DNA of 32,286 nt from Streptomyces mayonensis (GTDB lineage: Bacteria; Actinomycetota; Actinomycetes; Streptomycetales; Streptomycetaceae): contig NZ_JACBYP010000094.1 in the NCBI RefSeq assembly GCF_018982965.1, positions 1-32,286 on the forward strand, read 5' to 3'. A program made the position numbers and the translations under genes. The notes beneath the pieces are model-generated. The model saw only the letters and a program-made list of their open reading frames with translations. It was not told where the DNA came from and did not search any database. Each line of letters starts with the position of its first letter. Position 1 is the stretch's first letter. Positions 6,686 through 14,546 of the stretch are shown piece after piece.

Positions 6686-8608
6686 CTAGGGAGCGGGTGG
6701 CTCGGAGTCGCTGTCCGGCGGGTCGGGCAGGGGGATCCCGGTGCCGGACGTGTCCGCGCCCCCGGCGGACTTGCGCCCGCTGTGGAAGGCCCCGAAGCGC
6801 GCGCCCGCGTTGCGCGCGGGGGAGGGCGCCGAGCCCGGCCCGCCCCGGGAGCCGGCGGACTCGTCCGACGCCTGGCGACGGTCCCGTTCCCGCTCGGCGT
6901 CGGCCATCGTGCGGCCGGGGGCGCGCACGGGCAGGCCGTTGGGCGTGGACGACCGGGGACGGCGCGGCGCGTCGAGCCCGGGACCCTCCGCGGCGGCGGA
7001 CCGGGCCGGGCCGTCCGCCCCTCCTGCGGCGGCGTCCGCGGGGGCGGGCTGACCGGCGGCGGGGCGTTCGGGCGCGGGGCGCACGGCGGTGCTGCCGGAG
7101 GCCTCGTCCACTGCGGAATGCACCTCCGGCACCGCGGAATGCACCTCCGGCACGGACGGCACGGACGGCACGGACGGCACGGACGGCGCGGGGGAGGGCG
7201 CCGGGCCCGGGGCCGCGGGCGCAGCCGGCCGGCGCGGCGCCGTCTCCGCCGGACCGGGTTCGCGCCGCTGGGCGAGCAGCTGGGGAGGCAGCAGTACGAC
7301 GACGCCGGTGCCGCCGCGGGAGGACGGCCGGTAGTTGACGCTGACGCCGTACCTGACACTCAGTCCGCCCACCACGGCCAGGCCGAGGCGCGTGCCCTGC
7401 AGCGCGGCGAGGTCGGTCAGCTTGCCCGACACGGCCTCCTCGGCCCGCCGCATCGCCGCGCCGGCCATCTTCAGACCGCTGTCCTCGATGGTGACGACGA
7501 TCCCGGCGCTGTGCTCGTCGACGTAGACGTGCACCTCGTCGATGGGCGGCGAGAAGTTCGCGGCGTTGTCCATGAGTTCGGCGAGCAGGTGCATGATGCC
7601 CTCGGCGGCGAACCCGGAGATCGCGGCCTTCGTCGAGCAGTGCAGCCGCACGCGGTGGTAGGCCGCGATCCGGCCGGCCGCACCGCGCAGGATGCTCTCC
7701 ATCACGATCGGCTTGTTCCACGCCCGGCTGGACCGGCCGCCCATCAGAAGCGCCAGCCGGTCGGTCATGAGACCGAGCTGCGACGTGCTGTGGTCGAGGT
7801 TCAGCAGGTCGCCGAAGACCTCTTCGCCGTGCCGCTCCTGCATCTCCCGCAGGTCGGCGAGCATGCTGACGGTCTTGGCCTGGACGCGGCTCAGCGCCTT
7901 CGCCGAGGCCTCCCGCGCGACGGAGGCCCGCCGCTCGCTGACCGCGAGTTCGCGTACGAAGGCGTCGACGGGCTCACACAGCGGGGAGGACGACGGGAGG
8001 CCCCACTGGGCCAGCACGGTGTCGGCGGAGCTGCCGTCCTGCACCTGCGCGACCGCGGCGGGCAGGACCTCCCGCGTCAGCCGCTCGACCTCCTCGTGGA
8101 CGTCGGCCAACGCCTGCTGGGCGCGCAGCCGTTCGGCATCCAGGGCGGCGGCGCGCTGCGCGGCCGCCTCCATGGCGGACGCGAAGACCTGTACGACCTG
8201 GCGCAGCCGGGCGTCGGAGGGCTGCGCCGTCTTCGCGAGGGTGTCGTCCGCGGGGGCGCCGTCGCGCAGCCGGGTCACGAGGGCGGGCACGGTCACGTTG
8301 ACCAGGTGCGCCGACTCCGCCAGCTGCTGCGCGGACTGCGCGGTCAGCCGCTCGACCTCGGCCTCCTTAGCGGCGGCCGTCCCGCGGGCCCGCCTCAGCA
8401 GCAGGTGGTGGACGAGGAGGGCGGCCGCGAGGCACAGCCATCCGGTGGCGGCGGTGGCGCCGGTCCAGGTGCGGGCCGCGTCCGGTGCCGCCGCCACCGC
8501 CGCGCCCACGCCCGCGGCGGCCAGCAGGAGCACGGCCGCCGGTACGGCCGCTGAGGTGCGGAGGACTCCCGTCGGACGACTCCGACGGGGTGGTGCAGTA
8601 TGGGGCAT
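6686..8608 (-). CDS. cvnA: Conservon sensor histidine-kinase-like protein CvnA
   Basis: The 640-residue protein starts at ATG 8608, which has GAGGA 8 bp upstream. Two close membrane helices lie near residues 17-40 and 54-72, followed by an Ala-rich coiled-coil region. The segment LLNLDHSTSQ (His273) sits where the LDH box of these atypical kinases lies. An HATPase fold follows with the N box LLAELMDNAANFSPP, the G1 box EDSG and the G2 box GTRLGLAVVGGLSV. The C-terminal 150 residues are low-complexity (Pro, Ala, Ser) and include PSVPSVPSVPSV and two copies of PEVHSAV, encoded by 9- and 21-bp repeats at 7113-7187. It is the membrane-anchored component of the conservon complex. Kinase activity cannot be inferred. 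Confidence 0.94.
   Translation of the reverse strand: MPHTAPPRRSRPTGVLRTSAAVPAAVLLLAAAGVGAAVAAAPDAARTWTGATAATGWLCLAAALLVHHLLLRRARGTAAAKEAEVERLTAQSAQQLAESAHLVNVTVPALVTRLRDGAPADDTLAKTAQPSDARLRQVVQVFASAMEAAAQRAAALDAERLRAQQALADVHEEVERLTREVLPAAVAQVQDGSSADTVLAQWGLPSSSPLCEPVDAFVRELAVSERRASVAREASAKALSRVQAKTVSMLADLREMQERHGEEVFGDLLNLDHSTSQLGLMTDRLALLMGGRSSRAWNKPIVMESILRGAAGRIAAYHRVRLHCSTKAAISGFAAEGIMHLLAELMDNAANFSPPIDEVHVYVDEHSAGIVVTIEDSGLKMAGAAMRRAEEAVSGKLTDLAALQGTRLGLAVVGGLSVRYGVSVNYRPSSRGGTGVVVLLPPQLLAQRREPGPAETAPRRPAAPAAPGPAPSPAPSVPSVPSVPSVPEVHSAVPEVHSAVDEASGSTAVRPAPERPAAGQPAPADAAAGGADGPARSAAAEGPGLDAPRRPRSSTPNGLPVRAPGRTMADAERERDRRQASDESAGSRGGPGSAPSPARNAGARFGAFHSGRKSAGGADTSGTGIPLPDPPDSDSEPPAP
7113..7187. 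repeat. In-frame 21-bp and 9-bp repeats inside cvnA
   Basis: Two copies of a 21-bp unit beginning GCGGAATGCACCTCC (7113 and 7134) are followed by four copies of CACGGACGG (7151-7186). All are multiples of three, so the reading frame is kept. Confidence 0.8.
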
Positions 8609-9351
8609 TCCGCGATTCCTCGGTCCTCGAGAGGGGGGTGAAGGCCCGTCGGCGCGACGGCCTTCCCGAAGCGAGAGTGGTGCGATGATCGGATTTGAAT
8701 CCAGCCGCCGATGGTAGTCATGTCCGCGGGGCCGGTGATGTCCGGGCCGCGCACCGCCGCGGAACCGCACGCGTCGCAATACCGCCGTCGGAACTGGCCG
8801 CCGTGCTCGCCGACGGGCCGGAGTATTCGCCGAGTTCAACGACTTGTGAGCGGCCGCCGCATTCCGCCGGAGGACTCCGCGGCAGCGGTCGGGCGGCGTC
8901 GCGCCTCGTGCCGGAACGTCGATTTCCAGTTGAATTCGCGCGCCGTACGCCGGGGCCGGGCCGGAAGGTGCACAAGGAAATCACAAGTTCACCACGAGTC
9001 GACCACGAGAGGCGGGCGGGTGGATTTTTTGTACTTTCGTCCGCCCGTACGCAGATGTCGCCACGTTCCGTGGCCGACCGATGGCCCGGTGTGCGCGCGG
9101 GTCGGCTGCCGTGCGCGGAGGAGAAGACGTGCCGGCGGGGGGTGGCCGCGGGCCGGTCGCACCTTGTGAACCTGTGACTCACGGCACTTTCCCGAGTGAC
9201 CCGCGCCGCGATGGGCATGAGCCAGCCTGAGCGAGTACCAGGGTCTCACCATGCGACACCGCAGGGACGAAACCCGGACGCTCGGTAAAATGAGCCGACC
9301 GCAGTACATATACGTACGTGCGGCAAGAGACGGATTGAGCGAGGAGCGCAC
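8609..9351. other. Gene-free region between cvnA and ask
   Basis: No convincing gene lies in these 743 bp; open frames here have poor third-position bias. The left end must carry the cvnA promoter, and a hairpin lies within 8630-8670 in the cvnA leader (AAGGCC-GTCG / CGAC-GGCCTT with one bulge). A CGGGCGG/CCGCCCG stem (9013-9019 with 9041-9047) encloses an AT-rich loop with six Ts. CTTGTGA-like words occur near 8966-8992 and 9160-9181. The right end holds the ask promoter region. Confidence 0.5.
9286..9323 (+). promoter_or_regulatory. Candidate ask -10 and leader palindrome
   Basis: TAAAAT at 9286-9291 is a good -10 hexamer; no matching -35 is clear. Directly after it, CCGCA-GTAC and GTAC-(G)-TGCGG (9299-9307 with 9314-9323) form an imperfect palindrome around ATATAC. 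This may be an operator or the first leader hairpin. GAGGAG lies just before the ask start. Confidence 0.35.
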
Positions 9352-10644
9352 GTGGGCCTTGTCGTGCAGAAGTACGGAGGCTCCTCCGTAGCCGATGCCG
9401 AGGGCATCAAGCGCGTCGCCAAGCGGATCGTGGAAGCGAAGAAGAACGGCAACCAGGTGGTCGCCGTCGTTTCCGCGATGGGCGACACGACGGACGAGCT
9501 GATCGATCTCGCGGAGCAGGTGTCCCCGATCCCCTCCGGGCGGGAACTCGACATGCTGCTGACCGCCGGGGAGCGGATGTCCATGGCGCTGCTGGCCATG
9601 GCCATCAAGAACCTGGGCCACGAGGCCCAGTCGTTCACCGGCAGCCAGGCCGGAGTCATCACCGACTCGGTGCACAACAAGGCCCGGATCATCGACGTCA
9701 CGCCGGGGCGCATCCGGACCTCGGTGGACGAGGGCAACGTCGCCATCGTGGCCGGCTTCCAGGGTGTCAGCCAGGACAGCAAGGACATCACCACGCTGGG
9801 CCGCGGCGGCTCCGACACCACGGCCGTCGCCCTCGCCGCCGCGCTCGACGCGGACGTCTGTGAGATCTACACCGACGTGGACGGGGTCTTCACCGCCGAC
9901 CCGCGTGTGGTGAGCAAGGCGAAGAAGATCGACTGGATCTCCTTCGAGGACATGCTGGAGCTCGCGGCCAACGGTTCCAAGGTGCTCCTCCACCGCTGTG
10001 TGGAGTACGCCCGCCGGTACAACATCCCGATCCACGTCCGGTCCAGCTTCAGCGGACTGCGGGGCACGTGGGTCAGCAGCGAGCCGATCCAGCAGAAGCA
10101 AGGGAAGCAAGGGGAAAAGCAGGTGGAGCAGGCCCTCATCTCCGGTGTCGCGCACGACACCTCGGAGGCGAAGATCACGGTCGTCGGCGTGCCGGACAAG
10201 CCGGGTGAGGCGGCCTCGATCTTCCGTGCGATCGCCGACGCCGAGGTCAACATCGACATGGTCGTGCAGAACGTGTCGGCGGCCTCCACCGGCCTGACGG
10301 ACATCTCCTTCACCCTCCCCAAGAGCGAGGGCCGCAAGGCCATCGACGCGCTGGAGAAGAACCGCGCCGGCATCGGCTTCGACTCGCTGCGCTACGACGA
10401 CCAGATCGGCAAGATCTCCCTGGTCGGCGCGGGCATGAAGAGCCACCCGGGCGTCACCGCCGACTTCTTCACCGCGCTCTCCGACGCCGGGGTGAACATC
10501 GAGCTGATCTCGACCTCCGAGATCCGCATCTCGGTCGTCACCCGCAAGGACGACGTGAACGAGGCCGTGCGCGCCGTGCACAGCGCCTTCGGGCTCGACT
10601 CCGACAGCGACGAGGCGGTCGTCTACGGAGGCACCGGGCGCTGA
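9352..10644 (+). CDS. ask: Aspartate kinase
   Basis: The 430-residue protein phosphorylates aspartate, the first step to lysine, threonine, methionine and isoleucine. The N-terminal kinase domain starts with VVQKYGGSSVADAEGIKRVA and contains AVVSAMGDTTDELI, and TTLGRGGSDTTAVALAAAL near residue 150. Two ACT regulatory domains form the C-terminus (ITVVGVPDKPGEAASIF and ISLVGAGMKSHPGVTADFF). The GTG start follows GAGGAG. The linker between kinase and ACT parts is rich in Gln and Lys (QQKQGKQGEKQ). The stop overlaps the asd start by one base (TGATG), so the two biosynthetic enzymes are coupled. Feedback control through the ACT domains is typical of the family. Confidence 0.97.
   Translation: MGLVVQKYGGSSVADAEGIKRVAKRIVEAKKNGNQVVAVVSAMGDTTDELIDLAEQVSPIPSGRELDMLLTAGERMSMALLAMAIKNLGHEAQSFTGSQAGVITDSVHNKARIIDVTPGRIRTSVDEGNVAIVAGFQGVSQDSKDITTLGRGGSDTTAVALAAALDADVCEIYTDVDGVFTADPRVVSKAKKIDWISFEDMLELAANGSKVLLHRCVEYARRYNIPIHVRSSFSGLRGTWVSSEPIQQKQGKQGEKQVEQALISGVAHDTSEAKITVVGVPDKPGEAASIFRAIADAEVNIDMVVQNVSAASTGLTDISFTLPKSEGRKAIDALEKNRAGIGFDSLRYDDQIGKISLVGAGMKSHPGVTADFFTALSDAGVNIELISTSEIRISVVTRKDDVNEAVRAVHSAFGLDSDSDEAVVYGGTGR
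10109..10125 (+). promoter_or_regulatory. Possible internal ribosome binding site for the ask beta subunit
   Basis: AAGGGG at 10109-10114 lies 8 bp before an in-frame GTG (10123, codon 258). This would start a 173-residue protein beginning MEQALISGVAHD, consisting of the ACT domains only. Several actinobacterial aspartate kinases make such a beta subunit from an internal start. Confidence 0.55.
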
Positions 10645-11846
10645 TGTCCGACACCGGACGCGACGGGCGCGACGCACGCGGTGGTCGTGACGCACACGGT
10701 GGCCGCGATGCACGCGGCGACCGGGGCGAACACGGCGGCGGTGACGCACACGGTGGCCGTGGCGAACGCGGCGGCTGTGCCGGCCGGGACGGCCGCTCCG
10801 GGCGGCCCACGCTCGCCGTCGTGGGCGCGACCGGTGCCGTCGGCTCGGTCATGCTCCAGATCCTGTCCCAGCACGCGGACGTCTGGGGCGACATCCGCCT
10901 GATCGCCTCCCCGCGCTCGGCCGGCCGCAAGCTGGCCGTGCGGGGGGAGGAGGTCGAGGTGGTGGCGCTCGCCGAGGACGCCTTCGACGGGGTCGACGTC
11001 GCCATGTTCGACGTACCCGACGAGGTCGCCGCCCAGTGGGCGCCCGTCGCCGCCGCCAAGGGCGCGGTGGTGGTCGACAACTCCGGCGCGTTCCGGATGG
11101 ACCCGGACGTGCCGCTCGTCGTGCCCGAGGTCAATCCGCACGCCGCACGGATGCGGCCGCGCGGGATCGTCGCCAACCCGAACTGCACCACGCTGTCCAT
11201 GATCGTGGCGCTCGGCGCGCTGCACGCCGAGTTCGGGCTGCGCGAGCTGGTCGTCTCCTCGTACCAGGCCGTCAGCGGTGCCGGGCGGGACGGCGTGGAC
11301 ACCCTGCGCCGGCAGCTGTCGCTGGTGGCCGGGACCGAGCTGGGCACCAGCCCCGGCGACGTGCGGCGGGCCGTCGGCGACGGCACCGGGCCGTTTCCGG
11401 AGCCGGTCGCGCTGAACGTCGTGCCGTGGGCCGGGTCGCTGCGGGAGGACGGCTGGTCGTCGGAGGAGATGAAGGTGCGGGACGAGTCCCGCAAGATCCT
11501 CGGGCTGCCGCGGCTTCCGGTGGCGGTGACGTGCGTACGGGTCCCCGTGGTCACCACCCACTCGCTGACCGTGCACGCCCGCTTCGAGGGCGAGGTCTCC
11601 GTCGAGGGTGCGCGGGAGATCCTGGCCACCGCGCCCGGCGTCGTCCTCTTCGACAACCCGGCCGCGGGGGAGTTCCCCACCCCGGCCGACGCCGTCGGCA
11701 CCGACCCGACCTGGGTGGGCCGGGTACGCCGCGCCCTGGACGACCCCACCGCGCTCGAACTCTTCGTCTGCGGCGACAACCTGCGCAAGGGCGCCGCGCT
11801 GAACACCGCCCAGATCGCCGAGCTGGTGGCCGCGGAGCTGGGCTGA
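10644..11846 (+). CDS. asd: Aspartate-semialdehyde dehydrogenase with repeat extension
   Basis: The 400-residue protein reduces aspartyl phosphate to aspartate semialdehyde with NADPH, the step after ask. The nucleotide-binding motif GATGAVG is at residues 61-67. The catalytic cysteine is Cys181 (NPNCTT) and the active-site histidine His306 (TTHSLTVHARF). The enzyme core starts near residue 54. The first 53 residues are a Gly/Arg/Asp/His-rich repeat (GRDARGGRDAHGGRDARGD and so on) that normal Asd proteins of about 340-350 residues lack. No other start lies closer to the core, and the ATG overlaps the ask stop, so the extension is probably translated. Confidence 0.95.
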   Translation: MSDTGRDGRDARGGRDAHGGRDARGDRGEHGGGDAHGGRGERGGCAGRDGRSGRPTLAVVGATGAVGSVMLQILSQHADVWGDIRLIASPRSAGRKLAVRGEEVEVVALAEDAFDGVDVAMFDVPDEVAAQWAPVAAAKGAVVVDNSGAFRMDPDVPLVVPEVNPHAARMRPRGIVANPNCTTLSMIVALGALHAEFGLRELVVSSYQAVSGAGRDGVDTLRRQLSLVAGTELGTSPGDVRRAVGDGTGPFPEPVALNVVPWAGSLREDGWSSEEMKVRDESRKILGLPRLPVAVTCVRVPVVTTHSLTVHARFEGEVSVEGAREILATAPGVVLFDNPAAGEFPTPADAVGTDPTWVGRVRRALDDPTALELFVCGDNLRKGAALNTAQIAELVAAELG

Positions 11847-11896
11847 GCGGACTGCTCCACGGTCGCAAAACTCCTGGCCGCCGTGGGTTTCGTCGG

Positions 11897-11902
11897 TAGG
11901 AT
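11897..11902 (+). promoter_or_regulatory. Candidate promoter downstream of asd
   Basis: TAGGAT in the context GGTAGGATC is a good actinobacterial -10 hexamer. No strong -35 is seen. A transcript from about 11909 would run into the hairpin at 11975-12010, giving either a short RNA of about 105 nt or an attenuated leader for the sigma factor operon. Confidence 0.35.
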
Positions 11903-11974
11903 CCGTGTGCGAGTTGTGATCCGGAAGTCGGGCCTGACTACTTGTACCCGGCACCCGAACCGTCAGAGGATTTC

Positions 11975-12017
11975 CTCCCCGCCCTCCGCAACCGTGCGAG
12001 CGGCGGGGAGCGTCTTT
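11975..12017 (+). terminator. Hairpin with short T-run after asd
   Basis: CTCCCCGCC (11975-11983) pairs with GGCGGGGAG (12002-12010). Inside, CT-(C)-CGC pairs with GCG-AG around AACCGT. CGTCTTT follows. It is about 130 bp after the asd stop. Confidence 0.6.
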
Positions 12018-12022
12018 GCGGT

Positions 12023-12090
12023 CACCCATGGGGTGCGCGGGGACGCGCGGGTCGGCGTGGGGACGCCGACGACGGGCGTGGGGACGCCCG
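12023..12090 (+). other. Array of four consecutive hairpins upstream of sigma factor
   Basis: CACCC-ATG-GGGTG (12023-12035), GCGCG-GGGA-CGCGC (12035-12048), GTCGGCGT-GGGG-ACGCCGAC (12051-12070) and CGGGCGT-GGGG-ACGCCCG (12073-12090) follow without gaps. The last two share an identical 14-base core. The array sits 135 bp upstream of the chosen sigma factor start. Confidence 0.55.
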
Positions 12091-12224
12091 TTCACACGGG
12101 ACACAGGGGAAGAGCCGACGATGAGGGCCTATGACGCACCGTCAGCCGGGTGGCTGCCCGGGGGAGACAGGAACGTGACGCCCGGCACGTACAACCCTCA
12201 CGGGGGTGGGCGTGTCCAACAGGC

Positions 12225-12902
12225 GTGGCAGAGGTACTCGAATTCACCGCAGGAGCGCGGAGCACGGCGCTGCGCCCGCCCGGCCGGTCCGTCCGGCCCC
12301 GTGCGGCCGGCCCGGCCGGTGGCATGCCGGTGATCGCGCCCATGCCCGCAGCGCGGCCGGCCCGCATCTCGAACCAGCGTGACGGCGCGGAGGACGAGGC
12401 GGCGGCGGAGGGTACTTCCGTCGACCACCTCACCGAGACCTACCGGGCGCACTACAGGTCGCTGCTCGGCCTCGCGGCCCTCCTCCTCGACGACACCGCC
12501 TCCTGCGAGGACGTCGTCCAGGAGGCCTTCATACGCGTCCACTCGGCACGCAAACGCGTCCGTGACCCGGAGAAGACCCTGGCGTATCTGCGCCAGACCG
12601 TCGTCAACCTCTCGCGCTCGGCGCTGCGCCGCCGCATCCTCGGTCTCAAGCTGCTCTCCAAGCCGATGCCGGACATGGCGAGCGCGGAGGAGGGCGCCTA
12701 CGACCAGTTGGAGCGCGACTCCCTGATCAAGGCGATGAAGGGGCTCCAGCGCCGTCAGCGCGAGGTTCTGGTCCTGCGCTACTTCGCCGACATGACCGAG
12801 GCCCAGGTCGCCGAGACGCTCGGCATATCGCTGGGCTCGGTCAAGGCCTACGGGTCGCGCGGCATCGCGGCGCTCAGGGTGGCCATGGAGGCGCCGGCAT
12901 GA
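12225..12902 (+). CDS. SigE-family ECF-type RNA polymerase sigma factor
   Basis: From GTG 12225 the protein is 225 residues. Sigma region 2 is clear (HLTETYRAHYRSLLGLAALLL, CEDVVQEAFIRVH). After a linker, region 4 ends the protein (LQRRQREVLVLRYFADMTEAQVAETLGISLGSVKAYGSRGIAAL), a helix-turn-helix for -35 recognition. The N-terminal 70 residues before region 2 are low-complexity. The start is uncertain: GTG 12150 would add 25 residues and ATG 12324 would remove 33; none has a strong ribosome binding site. A second frame from ATG 12121 (70 codons) overlaps the start region and could be a leader peptide. The stop overlaps the next ATG (ATGA), which suggests a sigma/regulator pair. Confidence 0.9.
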   Translation: MAEVLEFTAGARSTALRPPGRSVRPRAAGPAGGMPVIAPMPAARPARISNQRDGAEDEAAAEGTSVDHLTETYRAHYRSLLGLAALLLDDTASCEDVVQEAFIRVHSARKRVRDPEKTLAYLRQTVVNLSRSALRRRILGLKLLSKPMPDMASAEEGAYDQLERDSLIKAMKGLQRRQREVLVLRYFADMTEAQVAETLGISLGSVKAYGSRGIAALRVAMEAPA

Positions 12903-14527
12903 GCGACGGCAACGACGCGCGGCGCGACGCCCGCGCCGCCGACGACGCCCCCGAGGAGACCGGGACCCGGCACGGGGGCGGACCGGCCGTTCCGGATGCC
13001 CCGGAACCGGGGGCCGTCGTGCCGGATGCCGGCGGGGCGGGTGCCGGCGGGGCGGACACGGACCAGCAGTCGAAGCACGCGCACACGGGGAACGGAACTG
13101 TGAACGACGGCCCGGCCGCCCAGGGGCCCACCCCGCAGGGCGCCCCGGAGGAACCGGGCCTGCCGGCCACCGACGCCCGCCGCGGCCCCGACGGCCGCGG
13201 CGGCCCTGCCGCTTCGGCGGGCCGTGGTGGTGCGGCCGGCGGTGATGCCCGGGGCGGCGGTGACGGCCGGGTCGGAGGCGATGGCAGGGCCGGTGCGGAG
13301 GGTTCCGCCGGCGTGGCCGGCCCCGGCAGCCCGGTCGGCCCGGTCGGCCCGGCGGGTCCCGTCAGCCCGGCGGGTCCCGCCGGCGCGAACGGAGTCGGCA
13401 GCCCCGGCAGCCCCGTCGGTGCGAACGATGTCAGCGGCCCGGAGGGTCCCGGCAGGCCCGGTTCGAGGACGGTCGGCCCCGGTGCGCCGACGGCCACGGC
13501 CCCCGGTGATCTCGACGCCGACGAACTGGCGCTGCGGCGGATGCTGCGGGGGGCCGTCCAGGACGTGCGGCCGAGTGACGGCACGCTGGAGCACCTGCGG
13601 CGCGCGGTGCCCGCCCGGCGTGCGCGCAAGCGGCAGGCCGTCGTCGGCGCGGCGGCCGCGGCCCTCTTCCTCGGCACCGCGGTCCCGGCCCTCGTGCACG
13701 TCTCCGGCTCCCCCGGCCGGGACGCCGACCCGTCCGTCGCGGGCAACGCCTCGCAGGCACAGGGAGGTTCCTCCCAGGGCAAGGACCCGGCCGGCGGCCA
13801 GAGCGGCGTGGCCGGTTCCGGTGAGAAGACCGAGGGCGGGGAGCGGACCGACCCCACCGAGACGCCGGGCGACAAGGAGAGCGGCGCCGCACGGGGCTCG
13901 GCCCCCGGTGAGGAACCCTCCGCCAGCACCGCCGCCGACGTCCCCGCGTGCACGGCGGGGCGGCTCGGACCGGCCGAGGTCGCGAGCATCGCCGAGCCCG
14001 ATTCCGTGGGCGTGGTCTACGGCTCGTTCCGTGTCACCAACGTCTCCTCGGAGGGCTGCACCGTCACGGGCCCCGGCAACGTGGTCACCACCTCGCTGGG
14101 CACGGCGGACGCGAGCAGGATCGGCACCGCCCGGCACGCGGCCGGTGACGCGGCGGCCGGACTGCCCGACCCCTCCCTCGAGGCCGCCTCGCTGACCCTG
14201 GCGCCCGGGTCCGCGTACGAGGTGAAGTTCGCCTGGGTGCCCTCGGAGACCTGCCCGACCCCGGGCAGCGGCAACGGCGGCGGTTCGGGCGGCCCCTCCG
14301 CCGACCCCTCGCCCACCGGCGACACGACCGCCGGGGGCGGCGCCTCCACGGCCGGGGGCGAGTCCGGTCCCACGACCCAGCTGCTCACCGACGACGGACC
14401 GGCCGACGGCAGCGTGTCGGTGACGTACACCCCGGCGGGCGGTTCGGGGGCGGCGACGGCGACCGTGCCCAACGCCTGCACGGGAACCGTCTACTGGACG
14501 GGCGTACTGGAGGGAACGGGCTCCTAG
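12899..14527 (+). CDS. Single-pass membrane protein, possible anti-sigma factor
   Basis: The 542-residue protein is coupled to the sigma gene by ATGA. The first 200 residues are Gly/Pro/Ala-rich and include a collagen-like run (SPVGPVGPAGPVSPAGPAG, near residues 140-158). A short helical segment follows (DELALRRMLRGAVQDVRPSDGTLEHLRRAVPARRARKRQ). One membrane helix (AVVGAAAAALFLGTAVPALV, around 243-262) precedes a Gly/Ser-rich linker. The C-terminal extracellular domain has several cysteines (PACTAGRLG, EGCTVTG, SETCPTP, NACTGT). Cytoplasmic helix, membrane pass and external domain next to a sigma gene fit an anti-sigma role. I see no zinc-binding or RsgI signature, so this remains an inference. 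Confidence 0.8.
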   Translation: MSDGNDARRDARAADDAPEETGTRHGGGPAVPDAPEPGAVVPDAGGAGAGGADTDQQSKHAHTGNGTVNDGPAAQGPTPQGAPEEPGLPATDARRGPDGRGGPAASAGRGGAAGGDARGGGDGRVGGDGRAGAEGSAGVAGPGSPVGPVGPAGPVSPAGPAGANGVGSPGSPVGANDVSGPEGPGRPGSRTVGPGAPTATAPGDLDADELALRRMLRGAVQDVRPSDGTLEHLRRAVPARRARKRQAVVGAAAAALFLGTAVPALVHVSGSPGRDADPSVAGNASQAQGGSSQGKDPAGGQSGVAGSGEKTEGGERTDPTETPGDKESGAARGSAPGEEPSASTAADVPACTAGRLGPAEVASIAEPDSVGVVYGSFRVTNVSSEGCTVTGPGNVVTTSLGTADASRIGTARHAAGDAAAGLPDPSLEAASLTLAPGSAYEVKFAWVPSETCPTPGSGNGGGSGGPSADPSPTGDTTAGGGASTAGGESGPTTQLLTDDGPADGSVSVTYTPAGGSGAATATVPNACTGTVYWTGVLEGTGS

Positions 14528-14546
14528 CCTTGCGCCCCGGGACGCG

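Noticed and set aside
8681..8712. tRNA T-arm-like sequence (GGATTTGAATCC)
   Set aside because: The flanking bases do not form a T-stem, and no acceptor, D or anticodon arms are present on either strand.
8695..9177. Open frame of 160 codons between cvnA and ask
   Set aside because: No ribosome binding site, poor third-position GC bias and Arg/Pro-rich nonsense composition.
9150..9351. Lysine riboswitch or T-box upstream of ask
   Set aside because: None of the conserved elements of either class is visible; only a short palindrome is present.
12150..12224. Longer N-terminus for the sigma factor
   Set aside because: GTG 12150 has no ribosome binding site and adds a composition unlike sigma factors; kept only as an alternative.
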